Shown piece after piece: positions 40,522 through 48,912 of a stretch of DNA of 64,000 nt (the stretch's first letter is position 1; every line of letters starts with the position of its first letter). Source of the DNA: AC-38 sp033856025 (GTDB lineage Bacteria > Actinomycetota > Thermoleophilia > Solirubrobacterales > Solirubrobacteraceae); NCBI GenBank assembly GCA_033856025.1, contig JAWVFQ010000004.1, positions 1-64,000 on the forward strand. Reading direction: 5' to 3'. The notes under the pieces are model-generated. The model did not search any database, had not been told where the DNA came from, and saw nothing but the letters and a program-made list of their open reading frames with translations. The position numbers and the translations under genes are program-made.

Positions 40522-41865
40522 CTAGCGCCCGCCGGCCTGGCGCATCAGCGCGCCCAGGTCGGGCATCTTGCCCGTGCTCATCTGCTTCATGAGCTTGCGC
40601 ATCTGGCCGAACTGCTTGACCAGCTGGTTGACCTGCTGGACGTCGGTGCCCGACCCGCGGGCGATCCGCAGGCGGCGCGAGCCCTTGATGAGCTCGGGCC
40701 GGCGGCGCTCCTCCGGCGTCATCGACAGGATGATCGCCTCCAGGCGGTCGACCTCCCTCTCGTCCACCTTCACCCCGCGCAGCTCCTTGGCCGCGCTGAA
40801 GCCGGGGACCATCCCGAGCAGGTTGGTCAGCGGCCCCATCTTGCGCACCTGCTTGAGCTGGGAGAGGAAGTCCTCCAGCGTGAACTCGGCCTTGCGCATC
40901 TTGCGCTCCAGCTCGGCCGCCTGGTCCTCGTCGAACTGCGACTCGGCCTTCTCGATGAAGGTCAGCACGTCGCCCATCCCCAGGATCCGCTGGGCCATGC
41001 GGTCGGGGTGGAAGCGCTCGAACTGGTCGAGCTTCTCGCCGGTGGACGCGTAGAGGACCGGCTTGCCGGTGACCGCCTTGACGGACAGCGCCGCGCCGCC
41101 GCGAGCGTCGCCGTCGAGCTTGGTCATCACCACGCCGTCGAACGCGACCGTCTCGGCGAACCGCTCGGCCACGTTGACGGCGTCCTGGCCGGTCATGGCG
41201 TCGACGACGAGCAGGATCGAGTGGGGCTTGATCGCCTTGCGCACGTCGGCCAGCTCGCGCATGAGCTCCTCGTCCACGTGCAGCCGCCCGCTCGTGTCGA
41301 CGATGAGCACGTCCTTGCCCTCGCGCTCGGCGCGCTCGCGGGCCCAGCGGGCGATCTCGACCGGGTCGGCGTCGGTGCCCCGCTCGTAGACGTCCGCCCC
41401 GGCCCGCTCGCCCATGGTCACCAGCTGCTCGACCGCGGCGGGGCGGTAGACGTCGCAGGCCGCCAGGGCGACGGCCGACCCGTGCTCGGTGCGCAGGTGG
41501 CGCGCCAGCTTGGCCGCGGCGGTCGTCTTGCCCGATCCCTGGAGGCCCGCGAGGAGCACGACCGTGGGCGGTCGCGGGGAGAACGCGATGTCGCGGCCCG
41601 ACCCGCCCATCAGCGCCGCCAGCTCCTCGTTGACGATCTTGACCACCTGCTGGCCGGGATTGAGGTGGCCGACCACGTCCTCGCTCAGGCAGCGCTCCTT
41701 CACCGTGGCGGTGAAGGCCTTGACCACCTTGAAGTTGACGTCGGCCTCCAGCAGCGCGAGGCGGATCTCGCGCATGGCCGCGTTGACGTCGTCCTCGGTC
41801 AGCGTCCCGCGTTCGCGGACGCCAGCCAGCGTGTCCTGCAACTTCTCCGAGAGGGCGTCGAACAT
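40522..41865 (-). CDS. ffh: Signal recognition particle GTPase Ffh
   Basis: The 447-residue sequence has an N domain (MFDALSEKLQDTLAGVRERG), a G domain with P-loop GLQGSGKTTAAAKLA, DVYRPAAVEQL, DTSGRLHVDEELM, TKLDGDARGG, and a C-terminal M domain rich in Met (GQMRKLMKQMSTGKMPDLG) that binds signal sequences and 4.5S RNA. It targets nascent membrane proteins with FtsY, encoded 1.7 kb upstream in transcription. No SRP RNA gene is visible here. Confidence 0.96.
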   Translation of the reverse strand: MFDALSEKLQDTLAGVRERGTLTEDDVNAAMREIRLALLEADVNFKVVKAFTATVKERCLSEDVVGHLNPGQQVVKIVNEELAALMGGSGRDIAFSPRPPTVVLLAGLQGSGKTTAAAKLARHLRTEHGSAVALAACDVYRPAAVEQLVTMGERAGADVYERGTDADPVEIARWARERAEREGKDVLIVDTSGRLHVDEELMRELADVRKAIKPHSILLVVDAMTGQDAVNVAERFAETVAFDGVVMTKLDGDARGGAALSVKAVTGKPVLYASTGEKLDQFERFHPDRMAQRILGMGDVLTFIEKAESQFDEDQAAELERKMRKAEFTLEDFLSQLKQVRKMGPLTNLLGMVPGFSAAKELRGVKVDEREVDRLEAIILSMTPEERRRPELIKGSRRLRIARGSGTDVQQVNQLVKQFGQMRKLMKQMSTGKMPDLGALMRQAGGR

Positions 41866-41881
41866 CCGCCCCGCAGGCTAC

Positions 41882-42157
41882 CTATGCCAGTCCGGCTTCC
41901 CGCAGAGCGACGACCCGGCCCTCGCGGACCGTCAACACGTGGGCCAGCGGGCCGTCGGCGGTGTCGACCAGCACGAGCACCTCGCCGTCGTCCTGCTCGC
42001 GGACCTCCTCCACCCGCCACGAGGCCATCCCCGGGCCCAGGAGCGCGGCGAAGCGCTCTTGCACGTCGGGCTCGCACATGGCGAGCAGCGTCTGGAAGTC
42101 GCCCTGGGACAGCGCCTCGTAGCCGCGGCGGACCAGCTCGACGTCCTCCGCGGCCAC
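41882..42157 (-). CDS. Short NTF2/SnoaL-like protein
   Basis: The 91-residue product starts at GTG 42157, whose G is also the last base of the upstream SPFH stop (TAGTG). It reads VELVRRGYEALSQGDFQTLL, then VQERFAALLGPGM and a strand pair GEVLVLVDTADGPLAHVLTVREG. It is shorter than usual for this fold, lacking the middle section. The coupling suggests it acts with the membrane proteins upstream, but the role is unknown. Confidence 0.65.
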   Translation of the reverse strand: MAAEDVELVRRGYEALSQGDFQTLLAMCEPDVQERFAALLGPGMASWRVEEVREQDDGEVLVLVDTADGPLAHVLTVREGRVVALREAGLA

Positions 42158-43083
42158 TACGGGCGCGGCGGCTCGACCGGCGGGGGCGGCGGGCCGTTGC
42201 CCGCGGCGCCCGGCGCCCCGGCTGAGCCGAAGCGCTCGGCCAGGCCGCCCAGCGCCTGCGAGAACTCGCTGGGGATGACGAAGATCTTGTTCGCCTCGCC
42301 CCGCGCCAGCTGGGGCAGCATCTGGAGGTACTGGTAGCTGAGCAGCTCGCGGTCGGGCTTGCCCTGGTGGATCGCCTCGAAGACCTGCCCGATCGCCTTG
42401 GACTCGCCCTCGGCCCGCAGGATCGCCGCCTCCTTGGCGCCCTCGGCGCGCAGGACGGCCGAGGTCTTCTCGCCCTCGGCGGTGAGGATCTGCGACTGCT
42501 TGACGCCCTCCGCGTTGAGGATGGCGGCGCGGCGGTCGCGCTCGGCGCGCATCTGCTTCTCCATCGCCTCCTGGATCGAGCCGGGCGGGTCGATCGCCTT
42601 GATCTCCACCCGGTTGACGCGGATCCCCCACCGGCCCGTGGCCTCGTCCAGCACGACGCGCAGCGCGGCGTTGATCTGGTCGCGCGAGGTCAGGGTCTCC
42701 TCCAGCGTCATGCCGCCGATCACGTTTCGCAGGGTCGTGACCGTCAGCTGCTCGATGGCCTGGAGCGGGTTCGCCACCTCGTAGGTCACCGACTTGGGGT
42801 CGGTGATCGTGAAGTAGAGGACCGAGTCGATGTGGACGGTGACGTTGTCCTCGGTGATCGTCGGCTGGGGGGCGAACGACACCACCTGCTCGCGCAGGTC
42901 GATCAGCGGCTTGAGCCGGTCCATGAACGGGACGATGATCGTCAGCCCCGGATCGGCCGTGCGGTTGTAGCGCCCGAAGCGCTCGATGATGCCCGCCTTG
43001 GCCTGCGGCACGATGCGCACGGTGCGCGCCGCGACGAAGATGAAGAACAGCGCCACCACGGCGAGGACGATGAGTCCGGCCAT
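42157..43083 (-). CDS. SPFH/stomatin-like membrane protein
   Basis: The 308-residue protein has one N-terminal span (LIVLAVVALFFIFVAART), an SPFH domain (KAGIIERFGRYNRTADPGLT, VDSVLYFTITDPKSVTYEV, RNVIGGMTLEETLTSRDQIN) and a coiled-coil region with repeated AEG motifs (ILTAEGEKTSAVLRAEGAKE), ending in a Pro-rich tail. Such proteins make oligomeric membrane scaffolds with NfeD partners. The nfeD gene lies ten bases upstream, as in many bacteria. Confidence 0.88.
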   Translation of the reverse strand: MAGLIVLAVVALFFIFVAARTVRIVPQAKAGIIERFGRYNRTADPGLTIIVPFMDRLKPLIDLREQVVSFAPQPTITEDNVTVHIDSVLYFTITDPKSVTYEVANPLQAIEQLTVTTLRNVIGGMTLEETLTSRDQINAALRVVLDEATGRWGIRVNRVEIKAIDPPGSIQEAMEKQMRAERDRRAAILNAEGVKQSQILTAEGEKTSAVLRAEGAKEAAILRAEGESKAIGQVFEAIHQGKPDRELLSYQYLQMLPQLARGEANKIFVIPSEFSQALGGLAERFGSAGAPGAAGNGPPPPPVEPPRP

Positions 43084-43092
43084 ATCCCTCTC

Positions 43093-43527
43093 CTATTCGG
43101 TCACGAGCGCCGTGGCGCCCCGGATCTCCACGACCTCGACGCGTGCGCCGATGTCGTAGCTGTCGTCCTCGTCGAACGAGCGGGCCGTCCAGACCTCGCC
43201 GTTCTCGATGCGGATCGCGCCCACGGCCTCGTGGTTGTTCACGCGCTCGACCACGACGCCGCGGCGCCCGATCAGGGCCGCCGTCCCCGTGCGCAGCTGC
43301 GCCGGCATCCGGCGGTGCGAGCGGGCGATCGGACGAACCACCAGCAGGAGGACCAGCGAGGCGATGATGAAAATGCCCCAGGACAGGACCACGCCGCCGC
43401 CCGCCGCGTCCACGATCGCCGCCAGGAGCGCGCCCCCGGCGAACGGAGCCAGGAAGAAGCTCAAAGTGAGCATCTCCCCCACTGCGAGCACGATCGCCGC
43501 GATGATCCAGAAGACCCAGCCGTCCAT
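43093..43527 (-). CDS. NfeD family membrane protein
   Basis: The 144-residue product has about three spans in its N-terminal 75 residues (WVFWIIAAIVLAVGEMLTLS, GIFIIASLVLLLVVRP) and a C-terminal OB-fold-like NfeD domain (LIGRRGVVVERV, AVGAIRIENGEVWTARSFDE). NfeD proteins partner with SPFH scaffolds, here the next gene downstream. It is the short form without the protease domain. Confidence 0.87.
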   Translation of the reverse strand: MDGWVFWIIAAIVLAVGEMLTLSFFLAPFAGGALLAAIVDAAGGGVVLSWGIFIIASLVLLLVVRPIARSHRRMPAQLRTGTAALIGRRGVVVERVNNHEAVGAIRIENGEVWTARSFDEDDSYDIGARVEVVEIRGATALVTE

Positions 43528-43556
43528 TCCTGTTTGAGCCTACCTCAGGCCGTCGA

Positions 43557-44570
43557 TCAGGCCGCGACGAGCGCCCGGGCGAAGTCATCCGGATCGAAGG
43601 GGCGCAGGTCCTCCAGGCGCTCGCCGATCCCGATGAGCTTGACCGGAATGCCGAGGTCGCGGGCGATGGCCAGCGCGATGCCGCCCTTGGCGGTCCCGTC
43701 GAGCTTGGTCAGGACTATCCCCGTGACCGGGACGACCTCGGCGAACAGCCTGGCCTGTCTGAGTCCGTTCTGGCCGGTCGTCGCGTCGACGGTGAGGAGC
43801 GTCTCGTGGGGGGCCCCGGGGAGCAGCTTCTCGATCACGCGAGCCACCTTGGCCAGCTCGGCCATCAGGTCGTCCTGGGTGTGCAGGCGCCCGGCGGTGT
43901 CGACGATCACGACGTCGGTCTCGCGCTCGATCCCGGCCTGGACCGCGTCGTAGGCGACGGCGCCGGGATCGGCGTCCGGCGCCCCGCGCACGAAGTCGCA
44001 GTCCGCCCGGCGCGCCCACTCCTCCAGCTGCTCCACCGCCGCCGCCCGGAACGTGTCCCCCGCGCCGATGAGCACGCTGCGCGCGAGGGTCTGGCGCAGG
44101 TGCCAGGCGAGCTTGCCGATGGAGGTCGTCTTGCCGGTCCCGTTCACGCCGACCGTGAGGATGACCGTGGGGGTGTGCCGCAGATCGATGCGGGCCTCGT
44201 CGCCCTCGCGCGGCCGCGCCTCCTGGGCGAGCAGCTCGGTCAGGCGCCCGACCAGCTGGTCGCCCTCGAGCCCCTCGCTCTCCGCCTCGCGCTCGAGGCG
44301 CTCCACGACGTCGGCCGTCGTGCGGGCGCCCACGTCGGCGTAGATCAGGGCCTCCTCGAGGCGCTCCCAGCCCTCGGCGTCCACCGGCCCGGCCAGGAGC
44401 GTGGCCTGGACCTCGTCGGTGAGCGCGGCGCGCGTCTTGCCGAGGTTCTCGCGCAGGCGGCCGAAGAAGCCGCGGCGCGCCGCCTCGGTGGCGGCCGGCT
44501 CCGCGTCGGCGGAGGCGCCGGCGGGGACGTCGCCGTCCACGATGAACACGTCCTGCCAGTCTCGGGCCAT
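43557..44570 (-). CDS. ftsY: Signal recognition particle receptor FtsY
   Basis: The 337-residue protein has a short acidic N-terminal A region (about 30 residues), then NG domains with GVNGTGKTTSIGKLA, GAGDTFRAAAVEQLEEW, DTAGRLHTQDDLM, TKLDGTAKGGIALAI and the terminal IGIGERLEDLRPFDPDDF. It is the membrane receptor for the SRP-ribosome complex. It lies 18 bases after smc. Its A domain is shorter than in E. coli, typical of Gram-positive-type FtsY. Confidence 0.95.
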   Translation of the reverse strand: MARDWQDVFIVDGDVPAGASADAEPAATEAARRGFFGRLRENLGKTRAALTDEVQATLLAGPVDAEGWERLEEALIYADVGARTTADVVERLEREAESEGLEGDQLVGRLTELLAQEARPREGDEARIDLRHTPTVILTVGVNGTGKTTSIGKLAWHLRQTLARSVLIGAGDTFRAAAVEQLEEWARRADCDFVRGAPDADPGAVAYDAVQAGIERETDVVIVDTAGRLHTQDDLMAELAKVARVIEKLLPGAPHETLLTVDATTGQNGLRQARLFAEVVPVTGIVLTKLDGTAKGGIALAIARDLGIPVKLIGIGERLEDLRPFDPDDFARALVAA

Positions 44571-44588
44571 GCGGCGCGAGGCTAGCGC

Positions 44589-47500
44589 TCAGGCGGCCGC
44601 GGCCTCGGCGTCGGTGGCGTCCTGCGGGAGCCGGCGACTGATCACGCGGCTGATCCCGTCGTCGCCCATCGAGACGCCGTAGAGGGTGTCGGCGGCCTCC
44701 ATCGTGCGCTTCTGGTGGGTGACGACGATGAACTGGGCGCGCGAGGCATGGCGGCGCAGGAGCGTGAGGAAGCGATCGATGTTGAGGTCGTCCAGCGCCG
44801 CCTCGACCTCGTCCAGGACGTAGAAGGGGCACGGGCGGGCCAGGAAGACGGCGAACAGGAACGCGAGGGCGGTCAGCGACTTCTCGCCGCCGGACAGCAG
44901 CGACAGGCGCTTCATCGCCTTGCCGGCGGGCGTCATCTCGATCTCGACGCCCAGGACGTCCTCCTCGGTCTCCTCCTGGGGCTCGGGCTCCTCGCCGTCC
45001 TCGTCGGGCGCGTCGCCGTTCTGAGCCGCCTGGCCGCCCAGGACGCGCTGGGGCGCGTCGTCCTCCTTGACCAGCCGCAGCTGGCCGCGGCCGCCCGGGA
45101 ACAGCTGGCCCACGAGCTCCTCGAAGTTGGCCGCGGCGGCGTCAAACGTCGTCTCGAACGCCTCACGAATGCGGCGGTCGGTCTCGGCGATGAGGGACTG
45201 AAGCTCGCGCAGCGCGGTCTCCAGGTCGGTGCGCTGGGCCTCGAGCTCCTCAACGTGGGCGAGCGCCTCGGCGTACTCGTCCTGGGCCAGCGGGTTGACG
45301 GGGCCGAGCTGCTCGCGCCGGCGCGCCAGGCGCTCGATGCGGGCGGTCAGGGCGTCGCGCTCCTCGTCGGGCAGCGCCTCGTCGGCGGGCTGGGCCGGCA
45401 GCTCGAGACGGGCGGCCAGTCCGCGCAGCTCCTCCTCGGCCTCGCCGGCGCTCGTGCGCACCTGCTGCGCGGCGACCTCGGCGGTGGTGACGGCCTCGCC
45501 GCGCTCGCGCAGGCGCCCCTGGAGGCCGGCCTCGCCGTGGGCGTGGCCGCGCAGCGTGGCCGCGAGCTCCTCGCCCGACGCGCGGTCGGCCTGGAGCTCG
45601 GCGTCGAGGCGCGCGACGTGCTCGGCCAGCGCCGCCTCCAGGGTCTCCAGCGCGGTCGTGACGCGCTCGGCCTGGGGGATCAGGGCGTCGGTGGCCTCCA
45701 GGTTGCTGCGCGTGGCGGCGAGGCGCTCGGCGTGGGCCTCGCGCGCCCGGGCGGCCTGGTCGGCCAGGCGGCGCTCGGCGGCCAGGGCGGCGGCCACCTC
45801 GGCGCGGCGGATCCCGGCCGGTCCCTCGTCGGGCGCGGCGCGACGCTGCTCGATGAGCCACTCCGCCCGCCGGACCTCCTCCGCGGCGGCGTCGCGGTCG
45901 CGGATCCGCGCCCGCAGGTCGCGATCCGCCTCGGCACGGGCGTCGTCGGCCGCGGCGACGGCCTGAGCCGCGGCCTCGACCGCCTCGCGCGCGGTCACCT
46001 CGGCCCCGGCGGCGCCCTCGGTGGCCGCGATCATCTCGTCGCGCCGGTGGCGCTCGGACAGGACGCGCTCCTCCCCGCCCTCCGGCGCCTGGCGCAGCTC
46101 CCGCCACGCCCCGAACCACGCGCGCCCCGAGCGGGTGACGGCGATGCCGGCGAAGCCCGGCGCGAGCGTGTCGAAGCCGTCGACCACCCAGGCGTCGCGC
46201 AGCAGCGCGCGCGCGAGGGTGACGGCGGCGCCATCGCCGCGGAGCTTCTCCGCGAGCGGTGTGGCGTTCGGCGCCGGCGCCGTCGCGGTCCCGGCGCCGG
46301 GAACGGCGGCTGGTGAGGGGGGCGAGGGAGCCGCCGCGGACGGCAGATCTCGGCCGTCCGCCTCACGCGGTCGCCAATTTGCATGCTCATCGTGCATTTT
46401 GGCGACGGCGGGGTCTGTCGGACCGGCGACGAGGGCGGCTCCGCCGTCGGGGCCGGTGGCGTCGAGGAGGGTCGTTCCGGCGGCGAGGTCGGGGACGACA
46501 GCGGCGCGCAGGCGGCCGCCGAGGGCGGCCGCGAGGGCGCGCTCGTAGCCGGGCTCGACGTCGAGGGAGTCGGCGAGCGTGGGCTCTCCGCCCGGGGCGG
46601 CCTGGGCACGCAGGAAGTGGTTGACGGCGGCGAGCTCGGCGCCGATCCGGGCGGACTCGCGGCGGGCGGCCTCCACCGCGGCCTCGGCGCGGCCGCGCTC
46701 CACGCGCGCGGCCTCCGCGGCGGACTCGGCGCCGGACAGGGCCGCCTGGCGCTCCGACACGGCGCCGTCGGCCGCGGCGACGGCCTCGCGTGCCGCGGAC
46801 AGGCGCTCGGCGAGCTCGGAAACCTGGCGCTCGACCTCGGCGGAGCGTTCGGCGTCGAGCCCGGAGAGCTCGGCCTCCAGCGCGGCGATCCGCGCCTCCG
46901 GACCGAGCTCGGCGGAGGGGACCGGCCCGTCCGAGGCGTCCCGCTCGAAGCCGGGCCCGTCGGGGCCGCCCGGCGTCTCGTGGCCGGGGCGCTCGGTCTC
47001 CAGCGCCTCGATGCGGGTGCGCAGGAGGGATGCCCGGTCGCTCAGCGAGGCGGCCGATGCCCGGGCCTGCTCCAGGCGCAGTCCCGTCCGCTCGTGGGCC
47101 GAGCGCGCCGCGAACGCGCGCGACGACAGCCGCTCGCGCTCCTCGGAGCGCCGCGACAGGGCCTCCTCGGCCTGCTCGCGCGCCCGGGCGACCCCCGCGA
47201 GCTCGGACTCCACCTCGTCGCGCGCCGCCCGCGCCGCCGCCGCCGCGGCCTCGGCCTCGGCGAGCGCCGCGCGGCCCGAGCGCACCGCGTCGCGCGCCAG
47301 CTCCCAGCGCGCCTCGACGGACTGGCGCTCCAGGCGCTCGTGCAGCTCGGCCGCCTCGGCCTGGCGCTTGAGCGGGCGCAGCCGCGAGCGCGACTCGCGC
47401 TCGACGTCGAGGGACCGGTCCAGGTTGTCCTGCGTGCGCTCGAGCTTGAGCTGGGCGCGGCGCCGGCGCTTGCGGTGCTTGCCCAGGCCGGCGGCCTCCT

Positions 47501-47984
47501 CGATCAGCAGGCGGCGGTCGCGCGGCTTGGAGGTGACGATCGCCTCCACGCGGCCCTGGGACACGACGGAGTGCATCTCCTTGCCCAGCCCGGTGTCCGA
47601 CAGCGCCTCGAGCACGTCGACCAGCCGGCAGCGCGCGCCGTTGAGCCGGTACTCGCCCTCGCCGTTGCGGTCCAGGCGCCGGGAGATCGCGATCTCGGAG
47701 AACTCCGCGCCGGCCGCTCCGTCGCAGTTGTCGATCACCAGCTCCACCTCCGCGGAGCCGCGCGCCTGCTGGCCCCGCGCGCCGCCGAAGATCACGTCCT
47801 GCATCGACTGCCCGCGGACCGCCAGCGGCGACTGCTCGCCCAGCGCCCACAGGATCGCGTCGGTCACGTTGGACTTGCCGGACCCGTTGGGGCCGACGAT
47901 CACCGACACGCCCGGCGCGAACTCCAGCCGCGTGCGGTCGGGGAACGACTTGAAACCCTTGAGCGTGACCGACTTCAGGTGCAT
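44589..47984 (-). CDS. smc: Chromosome partition protein SMC
   Basis: The 1131-residue protein has the N-terminal Walker A IVGPNGSGKSNVTDAI, a long coiled coil, a hinge near residues 460-650, a second coiled coil and the C-terminal LSGGEKSLTALAFLFAVFLA with Walker B FYVLDEVEAALDD. SMC dimers condense and align chromosome arms. Length is slightly below the usual 1180. The hinge contains a low-complexity Pro/Ala insert and an AT-rich palindrome (46336-46406) unlike the rest of the gene. The acidic loop near residue 1010 (DGEEPEPQEETEED) is also extra. Confidence 0.95.
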   Translation of the reverse strand: MHLKSVTLKGFKSFPDRTRLEFAPGVSVIVGPNGSGKSNVTDAILWALGEQSPLAVRGQSMQDVIFGGARGQQARGSAEVELVIDNCDGAAGAEFSEIAISRRLDRNGEGEYRLNGARCRLVDVLEALSDTGLGKEMHSVVSQGRVEAIVTSKPRDRRLLIEEAAGLGKHRKRRRRAQLKLERTQDNLDRSLDVERESRSRLRPLKRQAEAAELHERLERQSVEARWELARDAVRSGRAALAEAEAAAAAARAARDEVESELAGVARAREQAEEALSRRSEERERLSSRAFAARSAHERTGLRLEQARASAASLSDRASLLRTRIEALETERPGHETPGGPDGPGFERDASDGPVPSAELGPEARIAALEAELSGLDAERSAEVERQVSELAERLSAAREAVAAADGAVSERQAALSGAESAAEAARVERGRAEAAVEAARRESARIGAELAAVNHFLRAQAAPGGEPTLADSLDVEPGYERALAAALGGRLRAAVVPDLAAGTTLLDATGPDGGAALVAGPTDPAVAKMHDEHANWRPREADGRDLPSAAAPSPPSPAAVPGAGTATAPAPNATPLAEKLRGDGAAVTLARALLRDAWVVDGFDTLAPGFAGIAVTRSGRAWFGAWRELRQAPEGGEERVLSERHRRDEMIAATEGAAGAEVTAREAVEAAAQAVAAADDARAEADRDLRARIRDRDAAAEEVRRAEWLIEQRRAAPDEGPAGIRRAEVAAALAAERRLADQAARAREAHAERLAATRSNLEATDALIPQAERVTTALETLEAALAEHVARLDAELQADRASGEELAATLRGHAHGEAGLQGRLRERGEAVTTAEVAAQQVRTSAGEAEEELRGLAARLELPAQPADEALPDEERDALTARIERLARRREQLGPVNPLAQDEYAEALAHVEELEAQRTDLETALRELQSLIAETDRRIREAFETTFDAAAANFEELVGQLFPGGRGQLRLVKEDDAPQRVLGGQAAQNGDAPDEDGEEPEPQEETEEDVLGVEIEMTPAGKAMKRLSLLSGGEKSLTALAFLFAVFLARPCPFYVLDEVEAALDDLNIDRFLTLLRRHASRAQFIVVTHQKRTMEAADTLYGVSMGDDGISRVISRRLPQDATDAEAAAA
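46336..46406. repeat. Paired palindromes inserted in the smc hinge
   Basis: Two hairpins lie side by side in the reading frame. GCGGACGGC (46336-46344) pairs with GCCGTCCGC (46353-46361). The 16-base arms 46370-46385 and 46391-46406 pair around CTCAT with two mismatches and one wobble. The second encodes residues of the type KMHDEHANWR with AT-rich codons unlike the surrounding gene. The structure resembles an in-frame palindromic mobile element. Confidence 0.6.
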
Positions 47985-47985
47985 G

Positions 47986-48651
47986 TCAGCCTTCAGCCGC
48001 CTCGAGCGCCTCGGCGGCCGCCAGCTGCTCGGCCTCCTTCTTGGACCGCCCGCGGCCCCGGCCCACCTCCGCGTCCTCGACGCGCGCGACCACCTCGAAG
48101 CGCCGGTCGTGGGCCGGCCCCTCCTCGGCCACCACGTCGTAGACCACCATCTGTCCGCGGCGGGCCAGGCGCTCCTGCAGCGCCGACTTGGAGTCCTCCG
48201 GATGGGCCAGCGCCTCGTCGATGCGCTCCCGGAACGAGTCGATCACCGCGTCGCGCGTCGGCTCGAAGCCGAACTCCAGGTGGCAGGCGCCGATCAGCGC
48301 CTCGAGCACCTCGCCGGGCGCCCGGACGGTCTGGGCCAGCCGCGCCGCCGAAGCCCCGGGAGGCGCCGCGGCCTGGAGGCGCTCGGGCAGCCCCAGGTCC
48401 TCGGCCACCGCCTTGCACGCCCGCGCGGACACGGCCTGGGCGCGGATCTTGGTCAGCCAGCCCGCGCCGTAGCTCTGGGCCTCGCGGCGCGGGTAGAGGT
48501 CGTGGGAGACGGCGAGCGCGAGCACGGCGTCACCCAGGAAGGCGAGGCGCTCGTAGGACTCCGCGCCCTCCCCGCTCCACGAGGAGTGCGTGAAGACGGG
48601 CCTGACCCGGTCCGGGGGCAGCGCCTCGAGCAGCTGGTCCAGGCCGGGCAG
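47986..48651 (-). CDS. rnc: Ribonuclease III with CTG-type start
   Basis: Conserved RNase III sequence starts right after the acpP stop: GLDQLLEALPPDRVRPVFTH, SYERLAFLGDAVLAL, then a C-terminal dsRNA-binding domain (SKSALQERLARRGQ, GRGRSKKEAEQLAAAEAL). No ATG, GTG or TTG lies between the acpP stop and GDAVL; CTG 48651 would give 221 residues. In the catalytic motifs RLEFLGD reads RLAFLGD and the D-x-x-E-A motif reads EVLEA, so two metal ligands differ. It processes rRNA and other dsRNA. smc follows two bases downstream. Confidence 0.88.
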   Translation of the reverse strand: MPGLDQLLEALPPDRVRPVFTHSSWSGEGAESYERLAFLGDAVLALAVSHDLYPRREAQSYGAGWLTKIRAQAVSARACKAVAEDLGLPERLQAAAPPGASAARLAQTVRAPGEVLEALIGACHLEFGFEPTRDAVIDSFRERIDEALAHPEDSKSALQERLARRGQMVVYDVVAEEGPAHDRRFEVVARVEDAEVGRGRGRSKKEAEQLAAAEALEAAEG

Positions 48652-48654
48652 CGC

Positions 48655-48912
48655 TCAGGGCCTCGGCTCGGCGGGCTGGTGGGACAGGATGTAGTCGGCG
48701 GCCGCGCCGACGGTCTGGATGCGGGGCGCCGCCTCGTCGGGGATCCGCACGCCGTAGGTGTCCTCCAGCTCCTGGACGAGCGTGTAGAGGTCCAGGGAGT
48801 CGGCGTCGAGGTCCTCCTTGAAGCGGGTCCCCTCCTGCACGCGCGCGGGCTCGAGCTCCAGCTCGTCGGCCAGGTGGTCGCGGATGAGGCCGAGGATCTC
48901 CTCGCGCGTCAT
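48655..48912 (-). CDS. acpP: Acyl carrier protein
   Basis: The 85-residue acidic protein has the phosphopantetheine attachment motif LDADSLDLYTLV, with Ser at position 39, and flanking helices (TREEILGLIRDHLADELEL, DTYGVRIPDEAAPRIQTV). It carries growing acyl chains for fatty-acid synthesis. Its ATG overlaps the plsX stop (ATGA). The canonical DSLDxVEL is DSLDLYTL here, a slight variant. Confidence 0.93.
   Translation of the reverse strand: MTREEILGLIRDHLADELELEPARVQEGTRFKEDLDADSLDLYTLVQELEDTYGVRIPDEAAPRIQTVGAAADYILSHQPAEPRP

Noticed and set aside
48651..48912. Translational fusion of AcpP and RNase III by stop readthrough
   Set aside because: The frames match, but a plain CTG start is simpler, and no stop-context or recoding signal was seen.
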